This document shows positions 7,855 through 16,735 of a stretch of 62,957 nucleotides of DNA, piece by piece; the first letter of the stretch is position 1, and every line of letters begins with the position of its first letter. The notes beneath the pieces are model-generated. The model did no database searches. It saw only the letters and a program-made list of their open reading frames with translations, and was not told the DNA's origin. The stretch is taken from assembly GCF_000400365.1 (NCBI RefSeq), contig NZ_BAOG01000019.1, forward strand, positions 1 to 62,957, read 5' to 3'. Source of the DNA: Vibrio jasicida CAIM 1864 = LMG 25398 (GTDB lineage Bacteria > Pseudomonadota > Gammaproteobacteria > Enterobacterales > Vibrionaceae). Both the position numbers and the translations under genes were made by a program.

Positions 7855-8490
7855 ATGTCAGACTTCAAGCTCACACACAAAAAAGCCTCTAAGTTATCGG
7901 AGTACATTGCACTACGTATTACCAAGTTGCTGAAATTCACTCTGAACATCTTTTATGGCAAGAAATACGCGAAGCGCGCTGTGATTCTCGAAACAATCGC
8001 CGCTGTGCCAGGTATGGTGGCTGGGATGTTCAATCACTTGAAAGCGCTGCGCCGAATGAAAGACGATGAAGGCTGGATCCGAGAACTCCTTGATGAGGCC
8101 GAAAACGAGCGCATGCACCTAATGATTTTCCTCGACATTGCCAAACCAAGTTTGGTTGAGCGTTTATTGGTGTTGCTGGGACAAGGTGTTTTCATTGTTG
8201 TGTACAGTTTCATCTATCTGCTTTCTTCTAAAATTGCTCACCGTGTTGTGGGTTACTTCGAAGAAGAAGCGTGTAATAGCTACACTGAGTACCTAGAGAA
8301 AATTGATAGCGGGGAAGTGGAGAATGTACCAGCTCCGACTCTGGCGATTGACTACTACAAGCTGCCTGCTGATGCGATGCTAAGAGACGTGATTTTGCGT
8401 ATTCGAGAAGATGAAGCGGAGCACCGTGATCGCAACCATGGCTTCGCTGATGCCTATGAAGATAAAACTCTTCCAGCTCATCAATTATAG
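7855..8490 (+). CDS. aox: Alternative oxidase (ubiquinol oxidase, AOX)
   Basis: A di-iron terminal oxidase that passes electrons from ubiquinol to oxygen without pumping protons and resists cyanide and NO. The 211-aa protein carries all four iron-ligand motifs: LET (Glu46), NERMH (Glu85, His88), FEEEA (Glu136-138) and REDEAEH (Glu187, His190). A hydrophobic hairpin (about 101-126) attaches it to the inner membrane. AAAGGAG precedes the ATG, and the operator upstream suggests NO induction. Alternative oxidases are scattered among bacteria. Confidence 0.95.
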   Translation: MSDFKLTHKKASKLSEYIALRITKLLKFTLNIFYGKKYAKRAVILETIAAVPGMVAGMFNHLKALRRMKDDEGWIRELLDEAENERMHLMIFLDIAKPSLVERLLVLLGQGVFIVVYSFIYLLSSKIAHRVVGYFEEEACNSYTEYLEKIDSGEVENVPAPTLAIDYYKLPADAMLRDVILRIREDEAEHRDRNHGFADAYEDKTLPAHQL

Positions 8491-8498
8491 ATGAAAAA

Positions 8499-8528
8499 CA
8501 AAAAGAGCCGCGATTGCGGCTCTTTTAG
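8499..8528. terminator. Bidirectional terminator between aox and srmB
   Basis: AAAAGAGCCGC-GATT-GCGGCTCTTTT between convergent genes. Confidence 0.88.
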
Positions 8529-8550
8529 ATTTGGAATCAATCAGACGTGA

Positions 8551-9774
8551 TTACTTCTTCTTAGCGGTTTTCTTTTTCGCTACTTTCTTCTTGTCGTCTT
8601 TTTTCTTTTTCTTCTTAAACACTGGTTTTTTGTGTTTAGGGCGCATCTCTTTGATGAAACGCTCTTTGATGTCTTCTTTTACGTAACGTGCAACACGATC
8701 CATCATTGGCTGGTCGTGCGCTTCTACGATAGAGATAGCGTTACCTTTTTTACCTGCACGCGCGGTACGGCCAATACGGTGAAGGTATACGTCAGCTGTG
8801 CGAGGCATGTCATAGTTGACAACGTGTGATACGTCTGGAAGGTCGATACCACGAGCAGCAACGTCAGTGGCAAGTAGTACGTTCACAGCACCTTCACGAA
8901 AGCGTGTAATGGCATTGTTACGACGATCTTGCGGCATTTCACCTTGGATCCATGAACAAGGAATTTGCGCACTTTCTAATTGGCCACGCAACTCAGCTAG
9001 ACGCTCACGAGTCTTCAAGAACACAATTGTGCGTTCTGCTTGCTCTGTGATGATGTGTTTTAACAGTTCTAGCTTATGTTCTGCTGTGTCGGCACGGTGA
9101 TACCACTGAGCAATTTTTTTGCGCTCACGCAATGGTGATTTTGCATCGATCTCTGCTGGCTCGTTAAGTAGGTCTGCTGTGAAGCCTTCTACGCCTTTAC
9201 CTTCTAGTGTTGCGGAGAACAGAAGGGTTTGCTTACGCCAGCGACATTCGTTTGATAGACGGTCTACCGTTGGTGCGAAGCCCATGTCTAGCATGCGGTC
9301 TGCTTCATCCAGCACTAACCATTCAATGGCACGACAGTCAAAGCGCTCTGCATCAATGTACTCACGTAGACGACCCGGTGTAGCTACGACGATGTCTTGC
9401 GTTGTTGCAAGAATATCGGCGTGCTCTTGGTACTGAACACCACCAGTGATGGTGAAGATATTCAATTTTGTGTTCTTTGCAAGCGCACGCGCTTGATCTG
9501 CAATTTGCATAGCAAGTTCACGTGTTGGCGTCAGGATCAGGATACGAGCAGGTCCAGGCTTGCGACGAGGGAAGTCTTGCAGGTATTGCAACGCAGGCAG
9601 TACGAATGCTGCCGTTTTACCTGTGCCAGTTGGTGCTGACGCTAGAATGTCACGACCATCCAACGCTTGTGGAATCGCCTCAGCCTGAATTTTAGTTGGG
9701 CGTTCGTAGCCCATCTCTTCGATGGCTTCAAGTAGGTTTGGGTCTAGATCAAGTTCAGCAAAGGTTCTGATCAC
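8551..9774 (-). CDS. srmB: ATP-dependent RNA helicase SrmB (DEAD-box)
   Basis: A DEAD-box helicase that assists early 50S ribosome assembly. In 407 aa it shows the Q motif region, motif I APTGTGKT (about 47-54), motif Ia PTRELA, motif II DEAD, motif III SAT and motif VI HRIGRTARAG. It has a very Lys-rich tail (KKKKKKDDKKK and similar) after about residue 375, likely for RNA binding. The E. coli neighbour yfiC/trmN6 lies next to it here as well, which supports the SrmB identity over other DEAD-box paralogues. Confidence 0.93.
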   Translation of the reverse strand: MIRTFAELDLDPNLLEAIEEMGYERPTKIQAEAIPQALDGRDILASAPTGTGKTAAFVLPALQYLQDFPRRKPGPARILILTPTRELAMQIADQARALAKNTKLNIFTITGGVQYQEHADILATTQDIVVATPGRLREYIDAERFDCRAIEWLVLDEADRMLDMGFAPTVDRLSNECRWRKQTLLFSATLEGKGVEGFTADLLNEPAEIDAKSPLRERKKIAQWYHRADTAEHKLELLKHIITEQAERTIVFLKTRERLAELRGQLESAQIPCSWIQGEMPQDRRNNAITRFREGAVNVLLATDVAARGIDLPDVSHVVNYDMPRTADVYLHRIGRTARAGKKGNAISIVEAHDQPMMDRVARYVKEDIKERFIKEMRPKHKKPVFKKKKKKDDKKKVAKKKTAKKK

Positions 9775-9881
9775 AATGAGTTCTCCACAAGCAAAGCTTG
9801 GTTAATGGTTCGCCGCAGCAGCATAGAATATAAAAAGGTCGCACATTATAAAGTGATTGGTGACAAGGATCACATGTTATT

Positions 9882-10601
9882 TCACATCTTAAGATAAAAC
9901 TCGTGAGTTAGACGGATAAATTCTTCGTCATAACCCTGATTTGAGTGGATGGTCAATTGTGATTCTTCGGTGTCGCAGACCTTTTTCGATAACTCAAATA
10001 GTACACGATGCACCGCTTTTTTCTGTGATGGTTGCACGTAGCATAGACGTGATACATACCAGTTTTGTGTTTTCGCCATGACAATAAACTGCTCACCTTC
10101 GGTGATTGGCAGAACAAAACTGGCTTTGCCGTCTTCTTCAAGTAAGTCATAGCAACACGCTAATAACGCGCGATGTTGCAATGTGTCGGTATGTCGGGCG
10201 GTGGCGCGCTGAGCCTGCTTTGATTGCTCACCATTATTGAAGTAGGGCGGATTACAAATGATGTGCTGAAAACGTTGCGTTGGTTCAAACGTTAATACAT
10301 CGGTGTGCAAAACGGTTAATCGGTCAGCCCAAGGTGAATGCGTAAAGTTGGTCTGGGCGGCTTCTACTGCGGTTGATTCGATGTCCACCGCGGTGATCAT
10401 CGAGCCTGAAAAGCGTTGTGCGCACATTAGAGCCAACAGACCCGTACCAGTACCAATGTCCAGAATATTGCACTGCGATGGACACTTTGTCCAAGCGCCC
10501 AGCATCACGCCATCGGTACTGACAGGCATGCCACTTTCACCACCATCGATGGAAAATTGCTTAAACTTGAAGCCTTTAGTCTTGAATGTATCGCTCTTCA
10601 T
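9882..10601 (-). CDS. trmN6: tRNA1(Val) (adenine(37)-N6)-methyltransferase TrmN6
   Basis: A SAM-dependent N6-adenine methyltransferase acting on A37 of tRNA-Val. The SAM motif NILDIGTGTGLLAL and the catalytic NPPYF (CNPPYFNNG) are both present. I chose ATG 10601 (MKSDTFKTKGFKFKQF, 239 aa) over an in-frame TTG at 10622. Neither has a clear Shine-Dalgarno. It is transcribed toward srmB with a 107-bp gap. Confidence 0.9.
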   Translation of the reverse strand: MKSDTFKTKGFKFKQFSIDGGESGMPVSTDGVMLGAWTKCPSQCNILDIGTGTGLLALMCAQRFSGSMITAVDIESTAVEAAQTNFTHSPWADRLTVLHTDVLTFEPTQRFQHIICNPPYFNNGEQSKQAQRATARHTDTLQHRALLACCYDLLEEDGKASFVLPITEGEQFIVMAKTQNWYVSRLCYVQPSQKKAVHRVLFELSKKVCDTEESQLTIHSNQGYDEEFIRLTHEFYLKM

Positions 10602-10930
10602 GATTGTTTTATATTTACTCAATAATAGAGTTAAATGCTCTATTGTTTCTAAATTGTATAGTTTGTTATCTTGTTGGTTATTAATTTGTATTGCTTTTTG
10701 ATCAAGATAAAGAACTGGTCATGAATGTCAGTGTAGTGATATCCACTGCTTTTGAGTTTGCAAACTAAATTAATATGGTGTTTTTTTCTTAAAGGTTGCC
10801 AAATGATGGGTCTTTCGTCATTATGCGGCGGAAAATTTATAGATTGAACCACAGGTACTCATTTTATTTGGGTATACAAAAAGTGGTCGATGCATACACA
10901 ACATTCATCAATTCAGAAAAAGGGTTATCT
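10602..10930. other. Intergenic region between trmN6 and brnQ
   Basis: A divergent promoter region. A hairpin TAGAG...CTCTA lies near 10625-10642. An open frame continuous with brnQ begins at 10796 but lacks Shine-Dalgarno support and looks like leader sequence. I see no leader peptide rich in branched-chain codons and no riboswitch. Confidence 0.5.
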
Positions 10931-12244
10931 GTGAAGCAGACGTTAAAACTAACAGATATTATCGCAGTAGGCTTTATGCTATTTGCGTTCTTTTTGGGTG
11001 CTGGCAACATCATCTTTCCACCTCTAGCGGGTCAGCTAGCCGGTGATCATTTGATGCCAGCAATGTTTGGTTTCTTGCTAACAGCGGTAGGTCTACCTCT
11101 TATTACTATCGTTGCTATTGCTGTTGCAGGTGGTTCTTGGGATCATCTAACGCAAGACCTTCCTAAGAAAGCAGCAGTACTTATGGCTGCGCTTATCTTC
11201 ATCATTATCGGTCCTGCATTTGCAGCGCCGCGTACTGGTCTCGTGGCTTACGAAATGGCAATCAAGCCTTTCTTCGTTGACGCGACACAAGCACACCTTA
11301 CGTCATTCTCTATCCTGTTTTTTGCAGTAGCGATGCTATTTGCTTGGTTCCAAGGTCGTCTGATTGACTTGATCGGTAAAGTGTTAACGCCAGTTTTGTT
11401 CCTTGGCCTTATCGTACTTGCTATTGCGGTATTCGTTGATCCGCAAGGTGAGATGATGGGTGCGCATGGTGAGTACTTAACGCAGCCACTAACCAAAGGT
11501 TTCCTTGAAGGTTACAACACCATGGATACGTTCGCTTCGCTGATGTTCGGTATGCTAATGGTGGATGCACTGCGCAGTAAAGGCATCACTGAGCGTGCTG
11601 CAACGACGAAATACCTAATTTGCGCAGGTTGTATTGCAGCAGCAGGTCTGGCGTTCGTATACATCTCATTGTTCTACCTAGGTGCGACGAGTGCAACTAT
11701 CGCAGCTGGTGCAGACAACGGTGGTGCAGTACTAAGCCAATACGTTCAGGCACTATTTGGTCCTTACGGTCAGATTGTTCTTTCAATCATTGTATTATTG
11801 GCGTGTTTGACGACGGCGATCGGCCTTATCTCTGCATGTTCAGACTTCTTCAGCTCTAAGACGAAACTGACTTACAAGCAATGGGTTATCATTAACGGTG
11901 CCGCTTGTGCACTGATTGCGAACGTAGGTCTATCACAGCTGATTTCGTTGTCAGTTCCTGTATTGTTTGCGCTGTACCCAGTAGCAGTCGCATTGGTTGC
12001 GCTAACGTTTGTACGTAGCAAGCTACCAAACCCGCGAGTAGCATACCGCTCTGTGTTGCTAGTATCATTATTGTTTGCATTGATTGATGCTGCGAAAGTA
12101 GCAGGTCTAGACGTTTCCGCATTCAACATGCTACCACTGTTCGAAGTGGGCATGGGTTGGGTTCTACCAACGTTTGCAGCAATTGTCTGCATGTTCTTTG
12201 TTGCTAAATCTTCTCAACCTGAGTTGACTGAAGAAGCGGCATAA
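10931..12244 (+). CDS. brnQ: Branched-chain amino acid carrier BrnQ (LIVCS)
   Basis: An Na+-coupled inner-membrane carrier for Leu, Ile and Val with about 12 helices. At 437 aa it matches the family length. The N-terminal FMLFAFFLGAGNIIFPPLAG is the hallmark. I chose GTG 10931 (AGGG at 10921-10924, 6-nt spacing), giving MKQTLKLTDII as in known BrnQ proteins. The frame is open upstream to 10796 and could be mis-annotated as a longer protein. It is convergent with fldB. Confidence 0.94.
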   Translation: MKQTLKLTDIIAVGFMLFAFFLGAGNIIFPPLAGQLAGDHLMPAMFGFLLTAVGLPLITIVAIAVAGGSWDHLTQDLPKKAAVLMAALIFIIIGPAFAAPRTGLVAYEMAIKPFFVDATQAHLTSFSILFFAVAMLFAWFQGRLIDLIGKVLTPVLFLGLIVLAIAVFVDPQGEMMGAHGEYLTQPLTKGFLEGYNTMDTFASLMFGMLMVDALRSKGITERAATTKYLICAGCIAAAGLAFVYISLFYLGATSATIAAGADNGGAVLSQYVQALFGPYGQIVLSIIVLLACLTTAIGLISACSDFFSSKTKLTYKQWVIINGAACALIANVGLSQLISLSVPVLFALYPVAVALVALTFVRSKLPNPRVAYRSVLLVSLLFALIDAAKVAGLDVSAFNMLPLFEVGMGWVLPTFAAIVCMFFVAKSSQPELTEEAA

Positions 12245-12263
12245 CTGCTGACTCGCAAGATTA

Positions 12264-12297
12264 AAAAAGCCCGGTGAAGTGATTCACCGGGCTTTTT
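12264..12297. terminator. Bidirectional terminator between brnQ and fldB
   Basis: AAGCCCGGTGAA-GTGA-TTCACCGGGCTT, a perfect 12-bp stem flanked by A6 and T5. Confidence 0.9.
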
Positions 12298-12331
12298 ATT
12301 TGTCTGTCGTTTTATCAGGGTTTATGCGGAC

Positions 12332-12850
12332 TTATAGCGTGTCGTGAAACTCAACCAACACTTGCTCACACCATTTCTCGATGCGTTCGTCACTCAATTC
12401 GTACTGGGAATCTTCATCTAATGCCAAGCCAACAAATTGACTACCATCTTCTGTTAAAGCTTTTGATGCCTCGAACTCATAACCTTCATTTGGCCAGTAA
12501 CCGATAAACTGCGCCCCCGTTGCTTTGAGCTCGTCATGAAGTAGGCCCATCGCATCAAGGTACCATTCGCCGTAGCCTTCTTGGTCACCCAAGCCAAACA
12601 GTGCAACTACTTTGTCTTTTAGAGGTGTGGTTGCAATGTCTTCCCAAATAGCACTCCAATCTTCTTGGATTTCACCGAAGTCCCAAGTAGAGATACCAAT
12701 CAGCAATAAATCGTAGTCTGCCATCAGTGACAACGGTGTCTCTTTCACGTTGTGAATATCGACAAGGTCTGCGCCAATGATGTTGCGAATTTTCTCTGCT
12801 GCCATTTCGGTGTAGCAGGTTGTTGAGCCGTAAAAGAGTCCGATTTTCAT
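12332..12850 (-). CDS. fldB: Flavodoxin FldB
   Basis: A small FMN-binding electron carrier. The 172-aa protein begins [15 protein letters not shown], whose GSTTCYTE loop binds FMN phosphate. The ISTWDFGE and LGDQEGYG loops flank the isoalloxazine ring. The frame continues 42 codons upstream, but those residues are not flavodoxin-like. The divergent fldB-xerD arrangement is the same as in E. coli and separates this gene from fldA. Confidence 0.95.
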   Translation of the reverse strand: MKIGLFYGSTTCYTEMAAEKIRNIIGADLVDIHNVKETPLSLMADYDLLLIGISTWDFGEIQEDWSAIWEDIATTPLKDKVVALFGLGDQEGYGEWYLDAMGLLHDELKATGAQFIGYWPNEGYEFEASKALTEDGSQFVGLALDEDSQYELSDERIEKWCEQVLVEFHDTL

Positions 12851-13008
12851 TATATTCGTCGTTTTTTGTGTTGCTGTTGTGGCAGATTCTAACCATAAAT
12901 TGAAGAAGATTGCAGCGAATATCCCGAGGGAGATGATTTTTTTATGGTATTGGCTTGGCTGTTGCCTTACTCTCAATACTGTAAATATAAACAGATAAGG
13001 ACGCGTTC

Positions 13009-13926
13009 ATGACGGCACAACAGCCTGTCAATCAACAAGATTTTGGTCTTGTTGAACAATTCTTAGATGCAATGTGGATGGAGCGTGGTTTATCAGAGAA
13101 CACACTAGCTTCTTACCGAAATGACTTAATGAAGCTGCTCGTGTGGATGGAGCAACATCGCTACCGCCTCGATTTTATCAGCTTGTCAGGTTTGCAAGAG
13201 TACCAGAGTTACCTTGTTGATTTGGATTACAAGCAAACGTCCCGCGCGCGTATGTTGTCGGCGATTCGTCGTTTATTTCAATACATTCATCGTGAAAAAG
13301 TACGCGCGGATGATCCAAGTGCGTTACTGGTGAGTCCAAAGCTGCCTCAACGCCTACCAAAAGACATCAGTGAAGAACAAGTGGATGCTTTGCTTGAAGC
13401 GCCAGACCCGAATGACCCAGTAGAACTGCGTGATAAAGCCATGCTAGAGCTGCTCTATGCGACGGGGTTGCGTGTGACAGAGTTGGTCAGTCTGACAATG
13501 GAAAACGTCAGTTTGCGCCAAGGAGTAGTGCGTGTGACGGGTAAAGGTGGTAAAGAACGTCTTGTACCTATGGGGGAGAACGCCGTCGATTGGATTGAAA
13601 CTTTTATCCAGCAAGGTCGGTCTGCTCTATTGGGAGAGACTACGTCAGATGTGGTATTCCCAAGTAAACGTGCCAGACAAATGACCCGTCAAACCTTCTG
13701 GCATCGTATCAAGTACTATGCTGTGATTGCGGGTATTGATACTGACCAATTGTCGCCACACGTTTTACGTCATGCATTTGCAACGCATTTATTGAACTAT
13801 GGCGCAGATCTCAGGGTCGTACAGATGCTGTTGGGGCATAGTGACTTATCGACCACGCAAATTTATACTCACGTGGCGACTGAGCGATTGAAACAGATCC
13901 ACAGTCAACACCACCCAAGAGCATAA
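13009..13926 (+). CDS. xerD: Site-specific tyrosine recombinase XerD
   Basis: Partner of XerC in resolving chromosome dimers at dif with FtsK. The 305-aa protein has the SAM-like N-terminal DNA-binding domain and a catalytic domain with Arg155 (ATGLRVTE), His251 and Arg254 (HVLRHAFATHLL), His277 (LLGHSDLS) and the nucleophile Tyr286 (TTQIYTHV). It heads an xerD-dsbC-recJ run. Confidence 0.97.
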   Translation: MTAQQPVNQQDFGLVEQFLDAMWMERGLSENTLASYRNDLMKLLVWMEQHRYRLDFISLSGLQEYQSYLVDLDYKQTSRARMLSAIRRLFQYIHREKVRADDPSALLVSPKLPQRLPKDISEEQVDALLEAPDPNDPVELRDKAMLELLYATGLRVTELVSLTMENVSLRQGVVRVTGKGGKERLVPMGENAVDWIETFIQQGRSALLGETTSDVVFPSKRARQMTRQTFWHRIKYYAVIAGIDTDQLSPHVLRHAFATHLLNYGADLRVVQMLLGHSDLSTTQIYTHVATERLKQIHSQHHPRA

Positions 13927-13987
13927 TGATGGTTTGTTTCATCCATTGTCTCATTGGATGAAAGGATTTTATTTTAAGGTGAATTTA

Positions 13988-14776
13988 ATGAGCGTATTAC
14001 GCCGACTAACTCTGCTGACTTTACCGTTTTTCGTTACCGCTTGTGGTGCTGAAGAAAGTCAGGCAAAAACGGAAACTCCTGCACAACAAGTCGCACCAGC
14101 GGCAAAACAGAACTTTGATGAGGCAGCGCTAAAAGCGAAGTTCTCTAAATTGGGCGTATCTATTCTTGATATCAAACCATCAGACGTTGCTGGATTATTA
14201 GAAATTCAAACTAATGGTGGTGTGCTGTTCGCATCAAACGATGGTAATCACTTTATTGCCGGTACGCTTTACGCCATCGATGATAACGGTGGTTACAAAG
14301 ACGTAATTGCTGAGCGTCAAGCACCTCTAAACGCAGAGAAAATTGCCAAGTTTTCAGATAGCGTGATCGAGTACAAAGCGGACAATGAAAAGTACGTAGT
14401 GACGGTCTTTACTGACATCACTTGTGGTTACTGCGTGCGTCTGCACAGTCAAATGCAAGGTTACAACGATCTGGGTATTACCGTGCGTTACATGGCTTAC
14501 CCTCGCCAAGGTGCAACAGGTCCTGTCGCTGAGCAAATGGCAACCGTTTGGTGTGCTGAAGATCCTAAAGCAGCAATGCACAACGCAAAAGTTGATCGTT
14601 CATTTGGTAACCCAGCGAAAGATCTTAAGCAATGTAAAGAAACGATTAAAGCGCATTACGATCTAGGTCGTGAGCTTGGTATTTCTGGTACGCCAGCTAT
14701 TTTCCTACCAAACGGTGAGCTAGTTGGTGGTTACTTACCACCAGCAGAACTGCTAAAACGTTTAGAGCAACAATAA
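13988..14776 (+). CDS. dsbC: Thiol:disulfide interchange protein DsbC, with lipobox-like signal
   Basis: A periplasmic disulfide isomerase. The start is ATG 13988 with AAGGTG at 13977-13982 (262 aa). The active site is CGYC (Cys146, Cys149), and the structural Cys pair lies in VWCAED and KQCKET. The cis-Pro loop is GTPAIFLP. Unlike E. coli DsbC, the signal peptide ends LPFFVTAC with Cys19 followed by GAEES, which fits a lipobox (VTAC). The protein may therefore be membrane-anchored. A 45-residue Ala/Gln/Glu-rich linker follows before the dimerisation domain. Confidence 0.93.
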   Translation: MSVLRRLTLLTLPFFVTACGAEESQAKTETPAQQVAPAAKQNFDEAALKAKFSKLGVSILDIKPSDVAGLLEIQTNGGVLFASNDGNHFIAGTLYAIDDNGGYKDVIAERQAPLNAEKIAKFSDSVIEYKADNEKYVVTVFTDITCGYCVRLHSQMQGYNDLGITVRYMAYPRQGATGPVAEQMATVWCAEDPKAAMHNAKVDRSFGNPAKDLKQCKETIKAHYDLGRELGISGTPAIFLPNGELVGGYLPPAELLKRLEQQ

Positions 14777-14790
14777 TCCTTTAAGGAGCA

Positions 14791-14816
14791 GAGTCAGCGG
14801 TATTCGCTGGCTCTTT
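14791..14816 (+). terminator. Terminator-like hairpin between dsbC and recJ
   Basis: GAGTCAGCG-GTATT-CGCTGGCTC (one G-U pair) then TTTT, ending 7 nt before the recJ start codon. It may reduce read-through or hide the recJ ribosome-binding region. Confidence 0.6.
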
Positions 14817-14822
14817 TCAAAC

Positions 14823-16562
14823 ATGATAGAAATTCAACGACGTCCCGAACCGGACCTTTCTCTTCTTCCTGATTCTATTCCTGCGATTCTCAAACGTATC
14901 TACATTAACCGTGGTATCACGGATGTGGCGCAGTTAGAGACATCTGCTCGTGGTTTACATTCTTACCAACAACTTGGCGGTATCGATAAAGCGGTCGAGC
15001 TTTTATTCCAAGCGATCGAAGAGAAAAAACGCATTATTGTCGTAGGTGACTTTGACGCTGATGGCGCTACTAGCTCGGCTCTGTCGGTACTCGCATTGCG
15101 TATGCTTGGTAGCAACAACGTCGACTACTTAGTGCCGAACCGCTTTGAAGATGGCTATGGTCTGAGCCCTGAAGTAGTGGACCAAGCCTTAGAACTCGGC
15201 GCTGAAATGATCATGACGGTCGACAATGGTGTGTCGTCGATTGAAGGTGTTCGCTATGCCAAAGAAAATGGCATAACGGTACTGGTCACCGATCACCACT
15301 TACCGGGGCAAGTGCTACCGAATGTCGATGCAATGGTTAACCCGAACCTCGACAGCTGTGCTTTTCCATCGAAAGCGTTAGCAGGGGTTGGTGTTGCTTT
15401 CTATCTGATGATGGCACTTTGCGTGTACATGCGTAAACAGAATTGGTTTGCACTACAAGGTATGCAAGAACCAAAGCTTATGGAGTTGATTGACCTTGTT
15501 GCGCTTGGCACCGTCGCTGACGTTGTTCCACTCGACGAGAACAACCGCATTCTTGTACACCAAGGCTTGCAGCGCATCCGTGCAGGTAAAGCACGTCCTG
15601 GTATTCAAGCGTTGATCGAAGTGGCGAAGCGCGATGCGCGTCGTTTGGTTGCGTCTGATTTTGGTTTCGCCTTGGGGCCACGTATTAACGCCGCCGGCCG
15701 TCTTGATGACATGTCATTCGGTGTTGAACTACTGATGAGCAATAACATCCACGCTGCGCGCCGCATGGCAAGTGAATTGGACGGGCTTAACCAAACTCGT
15801 AAAGAGATTGAAGAGGGCATGAAACAAGAAGCGATGGCTTTCTGTGAGCGTCTTCAGTTTGGTGAAAACAGTGAACTGCCATACGGCTTGGCACTTTTCC
15901 AACGTGATTGGCACCAAGGTGTGATTGGTATTCTGGCTTCACGTATTAAAGAGAAGTTCCACCGTCCTGTTATTGCTTTTGCTGATGGCGGAGAAGGGAC
16001 GATCAAAGGTTCTTGTCGTTCGATTCCTGGCTTACACATGCGTGATGCGTTGGACTTTATCGATACGCAAAACCCAGGTTTGATCATCAAATTTGGTGGT
16101 CACGCGATGGCGGCAGGTTTAACCATCAAAGAGCAAGACTTTGAGCGTTTTTGTCGTCTATTCGATGATGTTGTGAAAAAAGAACTTGATGAAGCGGCGC
16201 TAAAAGGCGTGATCATGTCTGATGGTGAGCTCAAGCCAGAAGAATTTTCTATGCACATTGCGGAGCAACTGCGCTCAGGTGGTCCATTTGGTCAGGCTTT
16301 CCCAGAACCTATCTTTGATGGCGAGTTTAAAGTATTACATCAAAAGCTGGTGGGAGAAAAACACCTTAAGCTAATGTTAGAGCCACTGCATAAAGGTCAC
16401 CCAACGAATGTGATGATCGATGGTATTGCCTTCAATGTTGATTTGCGTCGTTGGCCAGATGCCTCGGTCAAAACGGTACGTCTCGCGTATAAGTTGGATG
16501 TGAATGAGTTTCGTGGTAATCAATCATTGCAATTGATGATTGACTACATCGAAGCCAAGTAA
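14823..16562 (+). CDS. recJ: Single-stranded-DNA-specific exonuclease RecJ
   Basis: A 5'-3' ssDNA exonuclease for recombination and mismatch repair. The 579-aa protein has the DHH-family motifs VGDFDADGATSS (motif I), VTDHHLPG (motif III, DHH) and the DHHA1-type FGGHAMAAG near residue 425. Length matches E. coli RecJ. There is no clear Shine-Dalgarno before ATG 14823, and a hairpin abuts the start, so expression may depend on coupling with upstream translation. Confidence 0.96.
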   Translation: MIEIQRRPEPDLSLLPDSIPAILKRIYINRGITDVAQLETSARGLHSYQQLGGIDKAVELLFQAIEEKKRIIVVGDFDADGATSSALSVLALRMLGSNNVDYLVPNRFEDGYGLSPEVVDQALELGAEMIMTVDNGVSSIEGVRYAKENGITVLVTDHHLPGQVLPNVDAMVNPNLDSCAFPSKALAGVGVAFYLMMALCVYMRKQNWFALQGMQEPKLMELIDLVALGTVADVVPLDENNRILVHQGLQRIRAGKARPGIQALIEVAKRDARRLVASDFGFALGPRINAAGRLDDMSFGVELLMSNNIHAARRMASELDGLNQTRKEIEEGMKQEAMAFCERLQFGENSELPYGLALFQRDWHQGVIGILASRIKEKFHRPVIAFADGGEGTIKGSCRSIPGLHMRDALDFIDTQNPGLIIKFGGHAMAAGLTIKEQDFERFCRLFDDVVKKELDEAALKGVIMSDGELKPEEFSMHIAEQLRSGGPFGQAFPEPIFDGEFKVLHQKLVGEKHLKLMLEPLHKGHPTNVMIDGIAFNVDLRRWPDASVKTVRLAYKLDVNEFRGNQSLQLMIDYIEAK

Positions 16563-16735
16563 AGTCAGGTTTTACACTTTATATAGAGTACGGTTGCCTT
16601 TAAGTGGGGCAAAAATTTTATGACCGTGCTCTCTCTAATTGCAATCTGATTTCCCAGCCGAAATTTTCCTGTATCTCCGTCACATTTTTGAGTAGAATTT
16701 CTCGGTTAAATTCTATTCTAAAATGTTGAGCAAAC

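Noticed and set aside
10796..10930. 45-residue N-terminal extension of BrnQ
   Set aside because: The residues are hydrophilic and unlike the family, and GTG 10931 has AGGG at ideal spacing.
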